Source of the DNA: Natronospira bacteriovora | GTDB lineage: Bacteria; Pseudomonadota; Gammaproteobacteria; Natronospirales; Natronospiraceae | NCBI RefSeq assembly: GCF_030848495.1 | Contig: NZ_JAVDDT010000002.1 | Location: forward strand, 124,001 to 188,000 | Direction of reading: 5' to 3' | DNA length: 64,000 nt | Made by a program: the position numbers and the translations under genes | In this document: piece after piece, positions 27,306 to 35,748 of the stretch | Layout of the letters: every line of letters begins with the position of its first letter | Numbering within the stretch: position 1 is the stretch's first letter | Notes under the pieces: model-generated | The model's input: only the letters and a program-made list of their open reading frames with translations | Told to the model about the DNA's origin: nothing | Database searches by the model: none

Positions 27306-28721
27306 ATGAACGATACCGTCACCACCCGATTCGCGCCCAGCCCCACCGGCCACATTCATGTGGGCAATGCCCGCACGGCCCTGTTCAACGCCCTGCTGGC
27401 TCGAGGCCGCGGCGGGCATTTCATGCTGCGTGTCGAGGATACCGACGCGGAACGGTCGCGGGACAACTTTCTGACCTCCCTGATGGAGGATCTTCGCTGG
27501 CTCGGTCTGGACTGGTCCCTGGGGCACGATGCCGGCGGTGAGCAGGGCCCCTATCGGCAGTCGGAACGCCAGGCGATCTACGCAAGGCATTTCAAGCGTC
27601 TGGATGACGCCGGTCTGATCTATCCCTGCTTCTGCACACCGGAACAGCTCAAGCGCAGCCGGGCCGCCCAGCGGGCCGCCGGCAAGCCGCCGCGCTATGC
27701 CGGCACCTGCGCGCGGCTGGATCCGGACGAGGCGCGCAGACGCCTTGAATCCGGTGAGCCTGCTTCCTGGCGCTTCCGGGTACCCTCCGGGCGCCGTATC
27801 GAGTTCGAGGATTTCATTCGCGGACCCCAGTCTTTCCAGAGTGATGAGATCGGCGATTTCGTCATCCGCCGCACGGACGGCACGCCCGCCTTCTTCTTCA
27901 GCAATGCGCTGGATGATGCCCTGATGGGTGTCAGTCATGTGATGCGGGGGGAGGATCACCTCACCAATACGCCCCGCCAGCTCTTGCTGCTGGAAGCCCT
28001 TGATCTGCCGGCCCCCGTTTACGGTCATCTGCCGTTGATTGCCGACTCGGATGGGGGGCCCCTGTCCAAGCGGGCCGGCAGCCTCGGAATCCGGGATTTT
28101 CGTGCCGAAGGCTATCTGCCCCTGGCACTGCTCAATTACATGGCGCGCCTGGGTCATCGTTACGACGAAGAGGACCGCTTCCGCAGCCTGGAGGAACTGG
28201 CGGCGGATTTCGCCCCCGGACGCGTAGGCCGTGCCCCGGCCCGTTACGATGCCCAGCAGTTGCTGCACTGGCAGAAGGTGGCGGTGGCGCGCCTGGACGC
28301 GGACGCGGCCTGGCAGTGGATGGCCGATGCGGTCGCCGGGGCGGTTCCGCCGGGCAAGGCGCGCGCTTTCTGTGACCTGATTCGTCACAATGTGGTCTTC
28401 CCGGCAGAAGCCCGGGCGTGGGCCCGTCGCCTCTTTGATCATCCCGGTGATCTGGATGCCGACACCCGGGCGGTGGTGGAAGAAAGCGGTCGGGAGTTCT
28501 TCGAAGCGGCCCTTGATGCGCTGGAAGCGACTGGCCCGGATTATCAGGAATGGGTGGATCGCATTCGCCAGACAACCGGTGCCAGGGGAAAGAAGCTCTT
28601 CATGCCCTTGCGAATCGCCCTGACCGGCAGCCGGCGTGGTCCGGAGCTGGATGGCGTCCTCACCCTGATTGGCCAGACCGAAGCGGCCCGACGTCTGGAA
28701 CGATGTATCGGACTCACCTGA
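27306..28721 (+). CDS. gltX: glutamate-tRNA ligase
   Basis: A 471-aa class I synthetase charging tRNA-Glu. The HIGH-type motif reads PSPTGHIHVGNARTALFN (residues about 10-27), and the KMSKS-type motif is LSKRAGS near residue 252. The Cys set CFC...YAGTC around residues 104-140 is the zinc-binding insert. Length is normal. Whether it also charges tRNA-Gln (non-discriminating form) cannot be decided here. No Shine-Dalgarno is visible, consistent with a near-leaderless mRNA. Confidence 0.94.
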   Translation: MNDTVTTRFAPSPTGHIHVGNARTALFNALLARGRGGHFMLRVEDTDAERSRDNFLTSLMEDLRWLGLDWSLGHDAGGEQGPYRQSERQAIYARHFKRLDDAGLIYPCFCTPEQLKRSRAAQRAAGKPPRYAGTCARLDPDEARRRLESGEPASWRFRVPSGRRIEFEDFIRGPQSFQSDEIGDFVIRRTDGTPAFFFSNALDDALMGVSHVMRGEDHLTNTPRQLLLLEALDLPAPVYGHLPLIADSDGGPLSKRAGSLGIRDFRAEGYLPLALLNYMARLGHRYDEEDRFRSLEELAADFAPGRVGRAPARYDAQQLLHWQKVAVARLDADAAWQWMADAVAGAVPPGKARAFCDLIRHNVVFPAEARAWARRLFDHPGDLDADTRAVVEESGREFFEAALDALEATGPDYQEWVDRIRQTTGARGKKLFMPLRIALTGSRRGPELDGVLTLIGQTEAARRLERCIGLT

Positions 28722-28735
28722 GGTATCCTGTCCAG

Positions 28736-28789
28736 TCGTTGTCGTTGTCGTAATCGGCTTTTCTACGATTTGTTAAAATCCGACAACGA
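28736..28789. repeat. hexamer-repeat element, locus B
   Basis: Two TCGTTG units plus TCGTAATCGG (28736-28757) are followed, after 22 bases, by AAAATCCGACAACGA (to 28789), which pairs only partly with the left arm (TCGTTGTCG against CGACAACGA). It has the same head and tail as loci A and C but is degenerate. It lies in the gap between gltX and cysS. Confidence 0.8.
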
Positions 28790-28841
28790 TTTGAGAACCC
28801 CGGCATTGCTGTCCACTCCCCCTTACCGGCCAGAACAAGTC

Positions 28842-30230
28842 ATGCTGAAAATCCACAACTCACTCACTCGCCAGAAAGAAGACTTTCAGCCTATCGAGCC
28901 CGGAAAGATCCGCATGTATGTCTGCGGCATTACCGTGTATGACTACTGTCATATCGGCCATGCCCGTGTGATGGTGATGTTCGATGTCATCGCTCGCTAT
29001 CTGCGTCATGCCGGCTATGACCTGACCTATGTTCGCAACATCACCGACATCGACGACAAGATCATCGCCCGGGCGGTGGAGAACGGTGAGTCCGTCGACA
29101 GCCTGACCGAGCGCTTCACGGCCGCCATGCATGAAGATGAGCGGGCCCTGAATGTGCTGCCGCCGGATCATGAGCCCCGGGCCACCGGACACATGGACGA
29201 CATCATTGCCATGATCCAGCGCCTGGAGGAAAAGGGCTATGCCTATGTGGCGGCCAACGGCGATGTCTATTACTCGGTGAGCCGTTTCGAGGATTACGGA
29301 CGTCTTTCCGGCAAGCGCACCGAGGATCTTCGGGCCGGGTCGCGGGTAGCAGTGGAAGAGGCCAAACGGGATCCGCTGGATTTCGTGCTGTGGAAGAAGG
29401 CCAAGCCGGGCGAGCCCAGCTGGCCTAGTCCCTGGGGGGAAGGGCGGCCGGGTTGGCATATCGAGTGCTCAGCCATGTCCACCCATCACCTGGGCCGGCA
29501 TTTCGACATTCATGGCGGGGGCATGGATCTCAAGTTTCCCCATCACGAGAACGAGATTGCCCAATCCTGTGCGGCCCATGATTCTCCCTATGTGAATTAC
29601 TGGATTCACAACGGCTTCGTCCAGGTGGATGAAGAGAAGATGTCCAAATCCCTGGGCAACTTCTTCACCATTCGGGATGTGCTCCAGGCTTATCCCGCTG
29701 AAGTGGTGCGCATGTTCATGCTGAACAGTCACTACCGCAGTCCCCTGAATTACTCCACCGCGAACCTGGATACCGCTCGCGCTGCGCTGGAGCGTTTCTA
29801 CACCACCCTGCGCGAAACCCCGCCCGCCGGTGAGCCACCCCGGGAATCCTCGTTCAGGGAGCGCTTTGCAGCGGCCATGGATGACGATTTCAACACCCCG
29901 GAAGCCGTGGCGGTCCTGTTCGACCTGGCGAGGGAGATCAATCGTCTGCGGGACCAGGGAGAACAGACATCGGCGGGAGAACATGCGGCCTTGCTGGTCG
30001 AGCTGGGCGGCGTGCTTGGCATCCTGGAGAGTGACGCGGATGCTTTCCTGAAGGGCGGCAGCGATGCCGCTGACCTGGACGCGAGCACCATCGAGTCCAT
30101 GATCGAGCAGCGCAATCAGGCCCGGAAGGACCGGGACTTCGCGGAAGCCGACCGTATCCGTGATGAGCTGCAGGCCCAGGGCGTCGTGCTGGAAGATGGT
30201 CCCGACGGAACCAAGTGGAAGCGGGGATGA
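28842..30230 (+). CDS. cysS: cysteine-tRNA ligase
   Basis: A 462-aa class I synthetase charging tRNA-Cys. [19 protein letters not shown] contains the zinc Cys and the HIGH motif (residues about 25-43). [13 protein letters not shown] is the KMSKS loop near residue 265, and WHIECSAMS supplies further zinc ligands. ATG 28842 gives the normal N-terminus [15 protein letters not shown]; the longer frame from 28770 would run through the hexamer repeat. It is divergent from ppiA-lpxH across gltX, echoing the E. coli cysS/ppiB-lpxH arrangement. Confidence 0.95.
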   Translation: MLKIHNSLTRQKEDFQPIEPGKIRMYVCGITVYDYCHIGHARVMVMFDVIARYLRHAGYDLTYVRNITDIDDKIIARAVENGESVDSLTERFTAAMHEDERALNVLPPDHEPRATGHMDDIIAMIQRLEEKGYAYVAANGDVYYSVSRFEDYGRLSGKRTEDLRAGSRVAVEEAKRDPLDFVLWKKAKPGEPSWPSPWGEGRPGWHIECSAMSTHHLGRHFDIHGGGMDLKFPHHENEIAQSCAAHDSPYVNYWIHNGFVQVDEEKMSKSLGNFFTIRDVLQAYPAEVVRMFMLNSHYRSPLNYSTANLDTARAALERFYTTLRETPPAGEPPRESSFRERFAAAMDDDFNTPEAVAVLFDLAREINRLRDQGEQTSAGEHAALLVELGGVLGILESDADAFLKGGSDAADLDASTIESMIEQRNQARKDRDFAEADRIRDELQAQGVVLEDGPDGTKWKRG

Positions 30231-30394
30231 CCGGGAAGGTGAACGGTTTCTGCTAGCGGGACTGCCATGCCGCTTCGGTGAACGGTCGAGAGAAGCCGGG
30301 TAAGGGATCGATCGGAACCCTGCTGGCGCACTTGGCTGGGCCGGCTATCGGTTCACTGGGAACGGTTCACTCGACGGAACGGCGACAAAGCGGT

Positions 30395-31249
30395 TCAGTC
30401 ATCGTGATGCCGGGCGGCGTCGAGGGTGTTCTGCAGCAGCATGGCCCGGGTCATGGGGCCCACCCCGCCGGGCACCGGTGTGATCCAGGCGGCCCGTTCC
30501 TTTGCCACATCGAACTCCACGTCCCCCACCAGGCGGCCATCATCCATGCGGTTGATGCCCACATCCACTACCGTGGCCCCTTCCTTGATCCACTCACCCT
30601 TGACCAGGCCCGGCTTGCCCACGCCCACCACCACCAGGTCGGCATTGCGAACATGTGCCTCGGTATCCCGGGTGAAACGGTGGCAGACCGTCACCGTGGC
30701 GCCGGCCAGCAACAGCTCCAGAGCCATGGGGCGACCCACGATGTTGGAGGCGCCCACCACCACGGCATCCCGTTCCTTGAAGGGCTCGCCGATGGATTCC
30801 AGCAGGCGGATGACACCGAAGGGGGTGCAGGGCCTCAGTGCCGGAATGCGCTGGGCGAGACGACCGATGTTGTAGGGGTGAAAGCCGTCCACGTCCTTGT
30901 CCGGCCGAATGCGCTCGATGACCCGGGTGGTGTCAATGTGGCGGGGAAGGGGCAGCTGGACCAGGATGCCATCCACATCCGGGTTGGCATTGTATTCATC
31001 GATATGGTGGAGGACTTCGGCTTCCGTGGTGGAAAAGGGCAGATCCAGTACCTGGGACTCAATGCCCACCTGCTCGCAGTCATTTCGCTTGTGGCCCACA
31101 TAGACCTTCGAAGCCGGGTCGTCCCCCACCAGAATCACCGCCAGCCCCGGACGGCGCAGGCCGCGCCGGATGCGCTGATCCACACCCCGCTGGATGTCTT
31201 CGCGAATGCGGGCAGCAAAGCCCTTGCCGTCGATCAGTTGTGCTGACAT
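30395..31249 (-). CDS. folD: bifunctional methylenetetrahydrofolate dehydrogenase/cyclohydrolase
   Basis: A 284-aa enzyme converting 5,10-methylene-THF to 10-formyl-THF with [21 protein letters not shown] contains the catalytic Lys. [15 protein letters not shown] and [17 protein letters not shown] are the folate and nucleotide signatures, and [16 protein letters not shown] is the C-terminal block. ATG 31249 is used; the open frame continues upstream through the tRNA region, but that part is not protein-like. It converges with cysS, with a 164-bp gap carrying only scattered GTGAAC/GTTCAC words. Confidence 0.95.
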   Translation of the reverse strand: MSAQLIDGKGFAARIREDIQRGVDQRIRRGLRRPGLAVILVGDDPASKVYVGHKRNDCEQVGIESQVLDLPFSTTEAEVLHHIDEYNANPDVDGILVQLPLPRHIDTTRVIERIRPDKDVDGFHPYNIGRLAQRIPALRPCTPFGVIRLLESIGEPFKERDAVVVGASNIVGRPMALELLLAGATVTVCHRFTRDTEAHVRNADLVVVGVGKPGLVKGEWIKEGATVVDVGINRMDDGRLVGDVEFDVAKERAAWITPVPGGVGPMTRAMLLQNTLDAARHHDD

Positions 31250-31427
31250 GGCGGATCCCGGTTCTGCGATTGGCCTGGAGCGCCGTCGGGCGCCCCCGGA
31301 GAGGGCGCAGATTGTCGCACAAAGCCGGATTGGGGGACAGTTCCCGCGATTGACGCTTACCCGCCCAGGCAGTATCATTCGCGGTCTGCCGGATCGGGCC
31401 CCCGCGGGAGGCCCGGACAGGTCGGCG

Positions 31428-31504
31428 CGGGGCATAGCGCAGCCTGGTAGCGCGCCTGCTTTGGGAGCAGGAAGTCGGGGGTTCAAATCCCTCTGCCCCG
31501 ACCA
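31428..31504 (+). tRNA. tRNA-Pro (TGG)
   Basis: 77 nt with encoded CCA. The acceptor CGGGGCA pairs with TGCCCCG. The anticodon loop TTTGGGA gives TGG at 31462-31464, and the T-loop GTTCAAATC is normal. First of a four-tRNA cluster. Confidence 0.95.
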
Positions 31505-31542
31505 AACATCCGGTCGGGACTCAAGGCAGGAAAACAGGGTTT

Positions 31543-31619
<77 letters not shown>

Positions 31620-31671
31620 GTCCCGGCCCGAGGGTTCGCGATGCCGCGGGCTTTCGTAAGCAGTTTCAATG

Positions 31672-31747
31672 GTGGGCGTAGCTCAGTTGGTAGAGCCCCG
31701 GATTGTGATTCCGGTCGTCGTGGGTTCGAGTCCCATCGTCCACCCCA
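31672..31747 (+). tRNA. tRNA-His (GTG)
   Basis: 76 nt with encoded CCA. The acceptor GTGGGCG pairs with CGTCCAC. A G at 31671 supplies the extra G-1 typical of tRNA-His, opposite discriminator C. The anticodon loop TTGTGAT reads GTG. Confidence 0.95.
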
Positions 31748-31754
31748 TTTTTAT

Positions 31755-31796
31755 TGTGGGAGAGGCTTTCAGCCTCGATGCCAGGTAGCCACTGGC
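31755..31796 (+). repeat. REP-like double hairpin in the tRNA spacer
   Basis: TGTGGGAGAGGCTTTCAGCC begins a small hairpin (GAGGCT, TTC, AGCCTC). It is followed by a second (GCCAG ... CTGGC, 31780-31796). The GTGGGAG lead and G-rich/C-rich stem resemble repetitive extragenic palindromes common in pseudomonads and xanthomonads. Only one copy is seen in this window, so the REP label is tentative. Confidence 0.4.
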
Positions 31797-31855
31797 ACTG
31801 GATTGTCATCCGCCGAATACGGTAGATGATGAACCGACAAGCGTTTTTTAGACGC

Positions 31856-31931
31856 GGGCCGCTAGCTCAACTGGTAGAGCAGCTGACTCTTAATCAGTAG
31901 GTTCGGGGTTCGAGTCCCTGGCGGCCCACCA
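31856..31931 (+). tRNA. tRNA-Lys (CTT)
   Basis: 76 nt with encoded CCA. The acceptor GGGCCGC pairs with GCGGCCC. The anticodon loop CTCTTAA gives CTT. The T-arm is GGGG TTCGAGT CCCT. Its last 21 bases (31911-31931) are repeated downstream at 32124 and 32337. Confidence 0.95.
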
Positions 31932-32444
31932 ATTACCAGCACGGCTCACCCGGTCTCGGGTGGGCCGTTTCTGTATCTGGGGGCGCGACTGGGCCAGGGA
32001 CTCAAACCCCGATCATTTTTATTGGTTCGGGGTTGTGAGGGCCATCCATGGCCCTCACCCTCCGCTGTCGCTACGGGCTCCGCGCTAACGCGCTTCGCGA
32101 TGGATTGTTCCTGACAATCCATTCGAGTCCCTGGCGGCCCACCAATTACCAGCACGGCTCACCCGGTCTCGGGTGGGCCGTTTCTGTATCTGGGGGCGCG
32201 ACTGGGCCAGGGACTCAAACCCCGATCATTTTTATTGGTTCGGGGTTGTGAGGGCCATCCATGGCCCTCACCCTCCGCTGTCGCTACGGGCTCCGCGCTA
32301 ACGCGCTTCGCGATGGATTGTTCCTGACAATCCATTCGAGTCCCTGGCGGCCCACCAATTACCAGCACGGCTCACCCGGTCTCGGGTGGGCCGTTTCTGT
32401 ATCTGGGGGCGCGACTGGGCCAGGGACTCAAACCCCGATCATTT
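31911..32444 (+). repeat. 213-bp tandem repeat containing the tRNA-Lys 3' end (2.5 copies)
   Basis: Unit 1 is 31911-32123, unit 2 is 32124-32336 (identical to unit 1 by eye) and unit 3 is 32337-32444 (first 108 bp only). Each unit begins with the 21-base 3' end of tRNA-Lys including CCA. It then carries a hairpin GGCTCACCCG/CGGGTGGGCC followed by GTTTCTG, and an inverted copy of the tRNA T-arm (GCCAGGGACTCAAACCCCGA, 31993-32012). GGTTCGGGGTT (32024-32034) is again tRNA sequence. After that come GAGGGCCA/TGGCCCTC and TGGATTGT/ACAATCCA hairpins. The array ends exactly at the aminotransferase stop codon. This accounts for the whole 512-bp gap between tRNA-Lys and the next gene. Confidence 0.95.
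31942..31970 (+). terminator. terminator-like hairpin after tRNA-Lys (repeated at 32155 and 32368)
   Basis: A ten-pair stem (GGCTCACCCG with CGGGTGGGCC, one T-G pair) closes a 4-base loop and is followed by GTTT. The T run is short, so termination may be partial. The same hairpin recurs in both later repeat units. Confidence 0.55.
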
Positions 32445-33613
32445 CAGCGCTGCTTTCTTGCCCAGTCGCTGAGCTGTTCGCAGCCGCGGTTGAGAGTGTC
32501 TTCGTCCTTGGCAAAGCAGAAGCGGACGAGCTGTTCGCCTCGGGGGTCGGCGAAGAAGGCGCTGCCGGGGATGCTGGCGATGCCGGCTTCTTCCAGAAGC
32601 TTCATGGCGGCGTCGCGGGCATTGTCACAGCCCAGTCGGCGGATGTCGGCGAGGACGTAATAGGCGCCTTCGGGAATGGCGGGGGTGAGGCCGGCTTCCT
32701 TGAGCACGCCGCAGAAGCGGTCGCGCTTGTCCTGGTATTCTTGTGCCAGATCCCGGTAGAAGTCGTCAGCCAGGGTGTTGATGCCATCGGCAACGGCGTA
32801 CTGCAGGGGGGAGGGGGCGCAGACGTAATAGAGGTCGTTGACCAGGCCGATGGGAGCGGCCAGATCCCGGTGAGCGGCCACGGCCCCGATGCGCCAGCCG
32901 GTGATGGAGAAGGTCTTGGAGTAGCCGGTGATGGTGACCGTGCGCTCCCACATGCCCGGCAGGGTGGCGATGCTGATGTGCTTACGTCCGTCGTAGAGAA
33001 AATACTCATAGATTTCGTCGGTGATGCATAGCAGATTATGCCGCCGGCAGATATCCGCGATCGCCTCCAGTTCCTCACGCGTGAAGACCCGACCGGAGGG
33101 ATTGCCGGGGGTGTTGAGCACCAGCGCACGGGCACCGCGTGCCTTTTCTTCCAGAAGACCGGCATCCAGCTTCAGTTCGGGCCCTTGTAGGGGTACCAGC
33201 TCGGTTTCGAGCTGGGCCACGCGGGCGGTGTTGAGGTGATAGCCGTAATAGGGCTCCAGCAGCAGGAGCCGGTCACCCGGATTGCAGAGCGCCATCAGGG
33301 TGGCGGCAAAGGCCCCGGTGCTGCCGATGGTGACCACGATCTCACAGTCCGGATCCGGCTTGAGACCGTTATGCCGCTCGAACTTGCCGGCCAGAGCCTT
33401 GCGCAGGCGGCCGACACCGTCGAAGCGGGTGTAGATGTTGGCGCCCCGATCCAGGGCACCCTGCACACCGGCAACCACGGGGTTGGGGGGCGGAGTGTCG
33501 CAGACCCCCTGGCCCAGGTTGACGCCCCCGAGCTCGACGCAGCGCTGGGTCATGGCGCGGATGTCCGACTGCACCAGATCGGCGACGCGATGACTGCGGA
33601 TGGGTTCAAGCAT
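32444..33613 (-). CDS. PLP-dependent class I/II aminotransferase
   Basis: A 389-aa fold-type I aminotransferase of the aspartate/methionine/kynurenine aminotransferase group. The PLP lysine is in TGYSKTFSITGWRIG. NTPGNPSGRVFTREEL carries the conserved Asn-Pro-x-Gly, and ITDEIYEYFLYDG the Asp that holds the pyridine nitrogen. The substrate is uncertain (methionine/glutamine transaminase YbdL-like is possible). ATG 33613 gives a normal N-terminus; the frame extends 20 residues upstream without support. Its stop codon coincides with the end of the tRNA-Lys-derived repeat array. Confidence 0.85.
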   Translation of the reverse strand: MLEPIRSHRVADLVQSDIRAMTQRCVELGGVNLGQGVCDTPPPNPVVAGVQGALDRGANIYTRFDGVGRLRKALAGKFERHNGLKPDPDCEIVVTIGSTGAFAATLMALCNPGDRLLLLEPYYGYHLNTARVAQLETELVPLQGPELKLDAGLLEEKARGARALVLNTPGNPSGRVFTREELEAIADICRRHNLLCITDEIYEYFLYDGRKHISIATLPGMWERTVTITGYSKTFSITGWRIGAVAAHRDLAAPIGLVNDLYYVCAPSPLQYAVADGINTLADDFYRDLAQEYQDKRDRFCGVLKEAGLTPAIPEGAYYVLADIRRLGCDNARDAAMKLLEEAGIASIPGSAFFADPRGEQLVRFCFAKDEDTLNRGCEQLSDWARKQR

Positions 33614-33646
33614 GGTCAGGCTCCGGTCTTCAGGGTATGGTTTTCC

Positions 33647-33675
33647 GGGTGTCTGTGATTGAATTGGAGACACCC
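33647..33675. promoter_or_regulatory. dyad in a divergent intergenic region
   Basis: GGGTGTCT (33647-33654) and AGACACCC (33668-33675) form a perfect 8-bp dyad 13 bases apart, between the divergent aminotransferase and lipoprotein genes. The size fits an operator; no regulator gene is adjacent. Confidence 0.3.
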
Positions 33676-33773
33676 CGGCTCGGGTTGTTCATGGTGCCAC
33701 GGCATCATGCTGGCATGCATCCACGAGTCGGCCACTGAAGGCGACGGGCAAGGAGCCCGGAAGGAAGTGCTTG

Positions 33774-34751
33774 ATGACTGCCACGCGATTCGGCCTTGCT
33801 GCGGTTCCCCTGATGTTGTTGGCGGCTTGTGCCATTCCCAGGATCGAACCCGAGGGGCTGGAAGGGATCGATGACGGCTTGTTGCCCGAGCCGAACGCGA
33901 GATTGGCAATCGAGAGCCTTGGCCCCTGTTCGGATGTGCCCGATCGGCAGTTTTCAATCAATACCGGCGAGCCGGTCACCGTACTGGTGCATGGCTGCTA
34001 CGGATCCGCGGGGCGGCTGCGCAGCCTTTCCCAGGTCTACGCCTTTCACGGGCAGCAGTCGGTCTGTTTCAGCTACGACGATCGGGACAGCCTTGAAGTC
34101 AGTTCCCGGCAATTGATGACGGCGCTCGAGGCCCTGGGTGAAGCCATGGATGACGATGTGGCCGTGAATGTACTCGCTCACAGCCAGGGTGGATTGGTGG
34201 CCCGGCGGGCCGTGATCGAGGATCGGCCGGATGGGCTCACCCTGTCGCGGGTTCCGAACGACCTGGTGACCGTGGCCACGCCATTCGCCGGCATACCGGC
34301 CGCCAGCGCCTGCGGATCCCGTCTGACACATGTTCTTTCGTTGGGCATTACGGTGGGGATCTGCCGCTACATCAGCGGCGACAAGTGGTGGGAGATCACG
34401 GCTGCCTCGGATTTCATTCAGCAGCCGGGCGCTCCGCTGCCGGAGCTTGAGCGCCACCTCAAGGTGGTCACCGATGAAAGGGATACCTGCCGGGTGAAGG
34501 ACGACCGTGGGCGCTGCATCAGCCGGGATGGCGTGTTCGGGGTGGCAGAGCAGTATCACCCGCCGGTGGATCGCTTCCCCGTGGTCAGCAATGTGCAGGT
34601 GGAGGCCGGTCACGTGGAGATCGTTGGAGATGCCAGGCGTCCGCCGGTAAAGCTGATCGAGATCCTGCAGGTGGAAGGGCTGCTGGCTCCAACGCCGCCG
34701 GATCGTCAGGCGGCATTCGAAGCCTTGCTGGCACGTCTCTACGGGCCTTGA
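33774..34751 (+). CDS. lipoprotein with alpha/beta-hydrolase (lipase-like) domain
   Basis: A 325-aa predicted lipoprotein: MTATRFGLAAVPLMLLAACA has a lipobox (LLAAC) with the lipidated Cys at about residue 19. The hydrolase core shows VTVLVHGCYGSAGRL (oxyanion HG), then NVLAHSQGGLVARRA with the nucleophile Ser in A-H-S-Q-G, and NDLVTVATPFAGIPAA, a typical triacylglycerol-lipase block. The C-terminal half has paired Cys (RDTCRVKDDRGRCIS) that may form a disulfide. The substrate is unknown: lipid, ester and polymer are all possible. ATG 33774 is behind AAGGAAG. Confidence 0.75.
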   Translation: MTATRFGLAAVPLMLLAACAIPRIEPEGLEGIDDGLLPEPNARLAIESLGPCSDVPDRQFSINTGEPVTVLVHGCYGSAGRLRSLSQVYAFHGQQSVCFSYDDRDSLEVSSRQLMTALEALGEAMDDDVAVNVLAHSQGGLVARRAVIEDRPDGLTLSRVPNDLVTVATPFAGIPAASACGSRLTHVLSLGITVGICRYISGDKWWEITAASDFIQQPGAPLPELERHLKVVTDERDTCRVKDDRGRCISRDGVFGVAEQYHPPVDRFPVVSNVQVEAGHVEIVGDARRPPVKLIEILQVEGLLAPTPPDRQAAFEALLARLYGP

Positions 34752-34772
34752 GCGCCTTGAGTGTTCCGGCCC

Positions 34773-35141
34773 TCAGCCATTGGAACGTTTTTCGCTTCGG
34801 GCGGTGCGGTTGAGCGTGTTGCGGAAGATTTCGACCACCACCCGGTCGGTATCGAACAGCACTTCCTGTTCGCTGAAGCGCAGGGTCTCCAGGCCGAATC
34901 GCCGCAGGCGAGCATCTTCGTTCTGCTGTTGTTCGCAGTTGATGCCCTCATCGTCGATGCAGATGACCAGTGCCGCTTCCGGCGAGAAGAAATCCTGCTT
35001 GTCCCTGCCCACCGCGGTGCGCTTGCGGAAGGAAACGCCCAGTTGGTGATGGCAAAGCCGTTTCCAGAGCTTCTTTTCGGCATCCTCACGGATGGCGGCG
35101 CTGGCGGGCAATCGGGTCTGGGTGGTGGTCTGGATGTTCAT
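34773..35141 (-). CDS. DUF559 (Vsr-like fold) protein with altered nuclease motif
   Basis: A 122-aa protein from ATG 35141, which has AAAGGGA upstream. It resembles DUF559 proteins, small nuclease-fold proteins related to very-short-patch-repair and restriction endonucleases: DAEKKLWKRLCHHQLGVSFR, then GRDKQDFFSPEAALVICIDD, then GLETLRFSEQEVLFDTDRVV. In most members the central strand reads close to LVIEVDGxxH. Here it reads LVICIDDEGINC, so the expected Glu is Cys and the His is absent. It may therefore be inactive as a nuclease. It is convergent with the lipoprotein gene and has no restriction or methylase partner. Confidence 0.7.
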   Translation of the reverse strand: MNIQTTTQTRLPASAAIREDAEKKLWKRLCHHQLGVSFRKRTAVGRDKQDFFSPEAALVICIDDEGINCEQQQNEDARLRRFGLETLRFSEQEVLFDTDRVVVEIFRNTLNRTARSEKRSNG

Positions 35142-35363
35142 GTTCCCTTTCTCTCCCTTCATCAACGCATGGCTCCCCGTGCGATGTGTGATGTTGGAGC
35201 AGATTGTAGGAAGGTCCCGGTCAGGAAACTGCCATCCCAGGGCGGCAGACCGTGTAGGAAATGTCTGATCCCCCCTGCCAGCAAATGCTCACCACCCTGT
35301 CAGTCTCCTGCCAGTGGCCTGTTAGAATGGCGTTCATTACGGTGTTTGGGAGCGTTCCGGGTC

Positions 35364-35741
35364 ATGTCAAAGCTGTTGCTCAATCTTCGCCATGTGCCAG
35401 ATGACGAGGCCGAGGATGTCCGCGCGATGCTGGAAAAGGCGGACATTCCCTTCTACGAGACACCGCCCAACCGCTGGGGGATCACGGTGGGTGGCATCTG
35501 GCTGCGGGATCGCTCGGACTATCCCCGTGCCCGCTCCCTCATGGATGAGTATCAGCGCGAGCGCTTGCTGCGAGTCCGGGCGGAACGTGAGCAGCGGCGG
35601 CGGGAAGGGCGCGAGGAAACCCTCTGGCAGCGGGTGTGCCGGCAGCCCGTGAGGGTGGTGGCCAGCCTGGCGGCGGTGGCCTTCATCGTCTTTCTGATGA
35701 TGCTGCCCTTTCTCTGGATTGAATGGGCTGGAAGCTCATGA
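35364..35741 (+). CDS. DUF6164-like small membrane protein
   Basis: A 125-aa protein. The N-terminal 70 residues look like a small soluble domain (SKLLLNLRHVPDDEAEDVRA, then PFYETPPNRWGITVGGIWLR). A basic coiled stretch rich in Arg/Glu and one C-terminal membrane helix (VVASLAAVAFIVFLMMLPFL) follow. This matches the layout of DUF6164 proteins, whose role is unknown. An open frame extends upstream to 34761 but overlaps the DUF559 gene on the other strand. The ATG at 35364 is the first at the domain start. A TAGAAT box 40 bp upstream may be its promoter. Confidence 0.7.
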   Translation: MSKLLLNLRHVPDDEAEDVRAMLEKADIPFYETPPNRWGITVGGIWLRDRSDYPRARSLMDEYQRERLLRVRAEREQRRREGREETLWQRVCRQPVRVVASLAAVAFIVFLMMLPFLWIEWAGSS

Positions 35742-35748
35742 TCGCCAG

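Noticed and set aside
30231-30394. Possible regulatory array of GTGAACGG and CGGTTCAC words between cysS and folD
   Set aside because: Two direct and two near-inverted copies exist, but spacing is irregular, complementarity is imperfect and the region lies between two gene 3' ends, so an operator is unlikely.
31946-32368. Two identical 69-aa open frames on the minus strand inside the 213-bp repeats
   Set aside because: They are created by repeat duplication, cross a tRNA-derived segment, have no ribosome site and look non-protein-like (Pro/Arg/Gly rich). Treated as non-coding.
31856-32444. Repeated tRNA-Lys 3' ends as attL/attR of an integrated element
   Set aside because: The repeats are only 213 bp apart, with no integrase or cargo between them. 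A remnant is possible but an island is not present.
35200-35262. Two TGTAGGAA words upstream of the DUF6164 gene
   Set aside because: Short and without symmetry; not enough to call a REP or operator.
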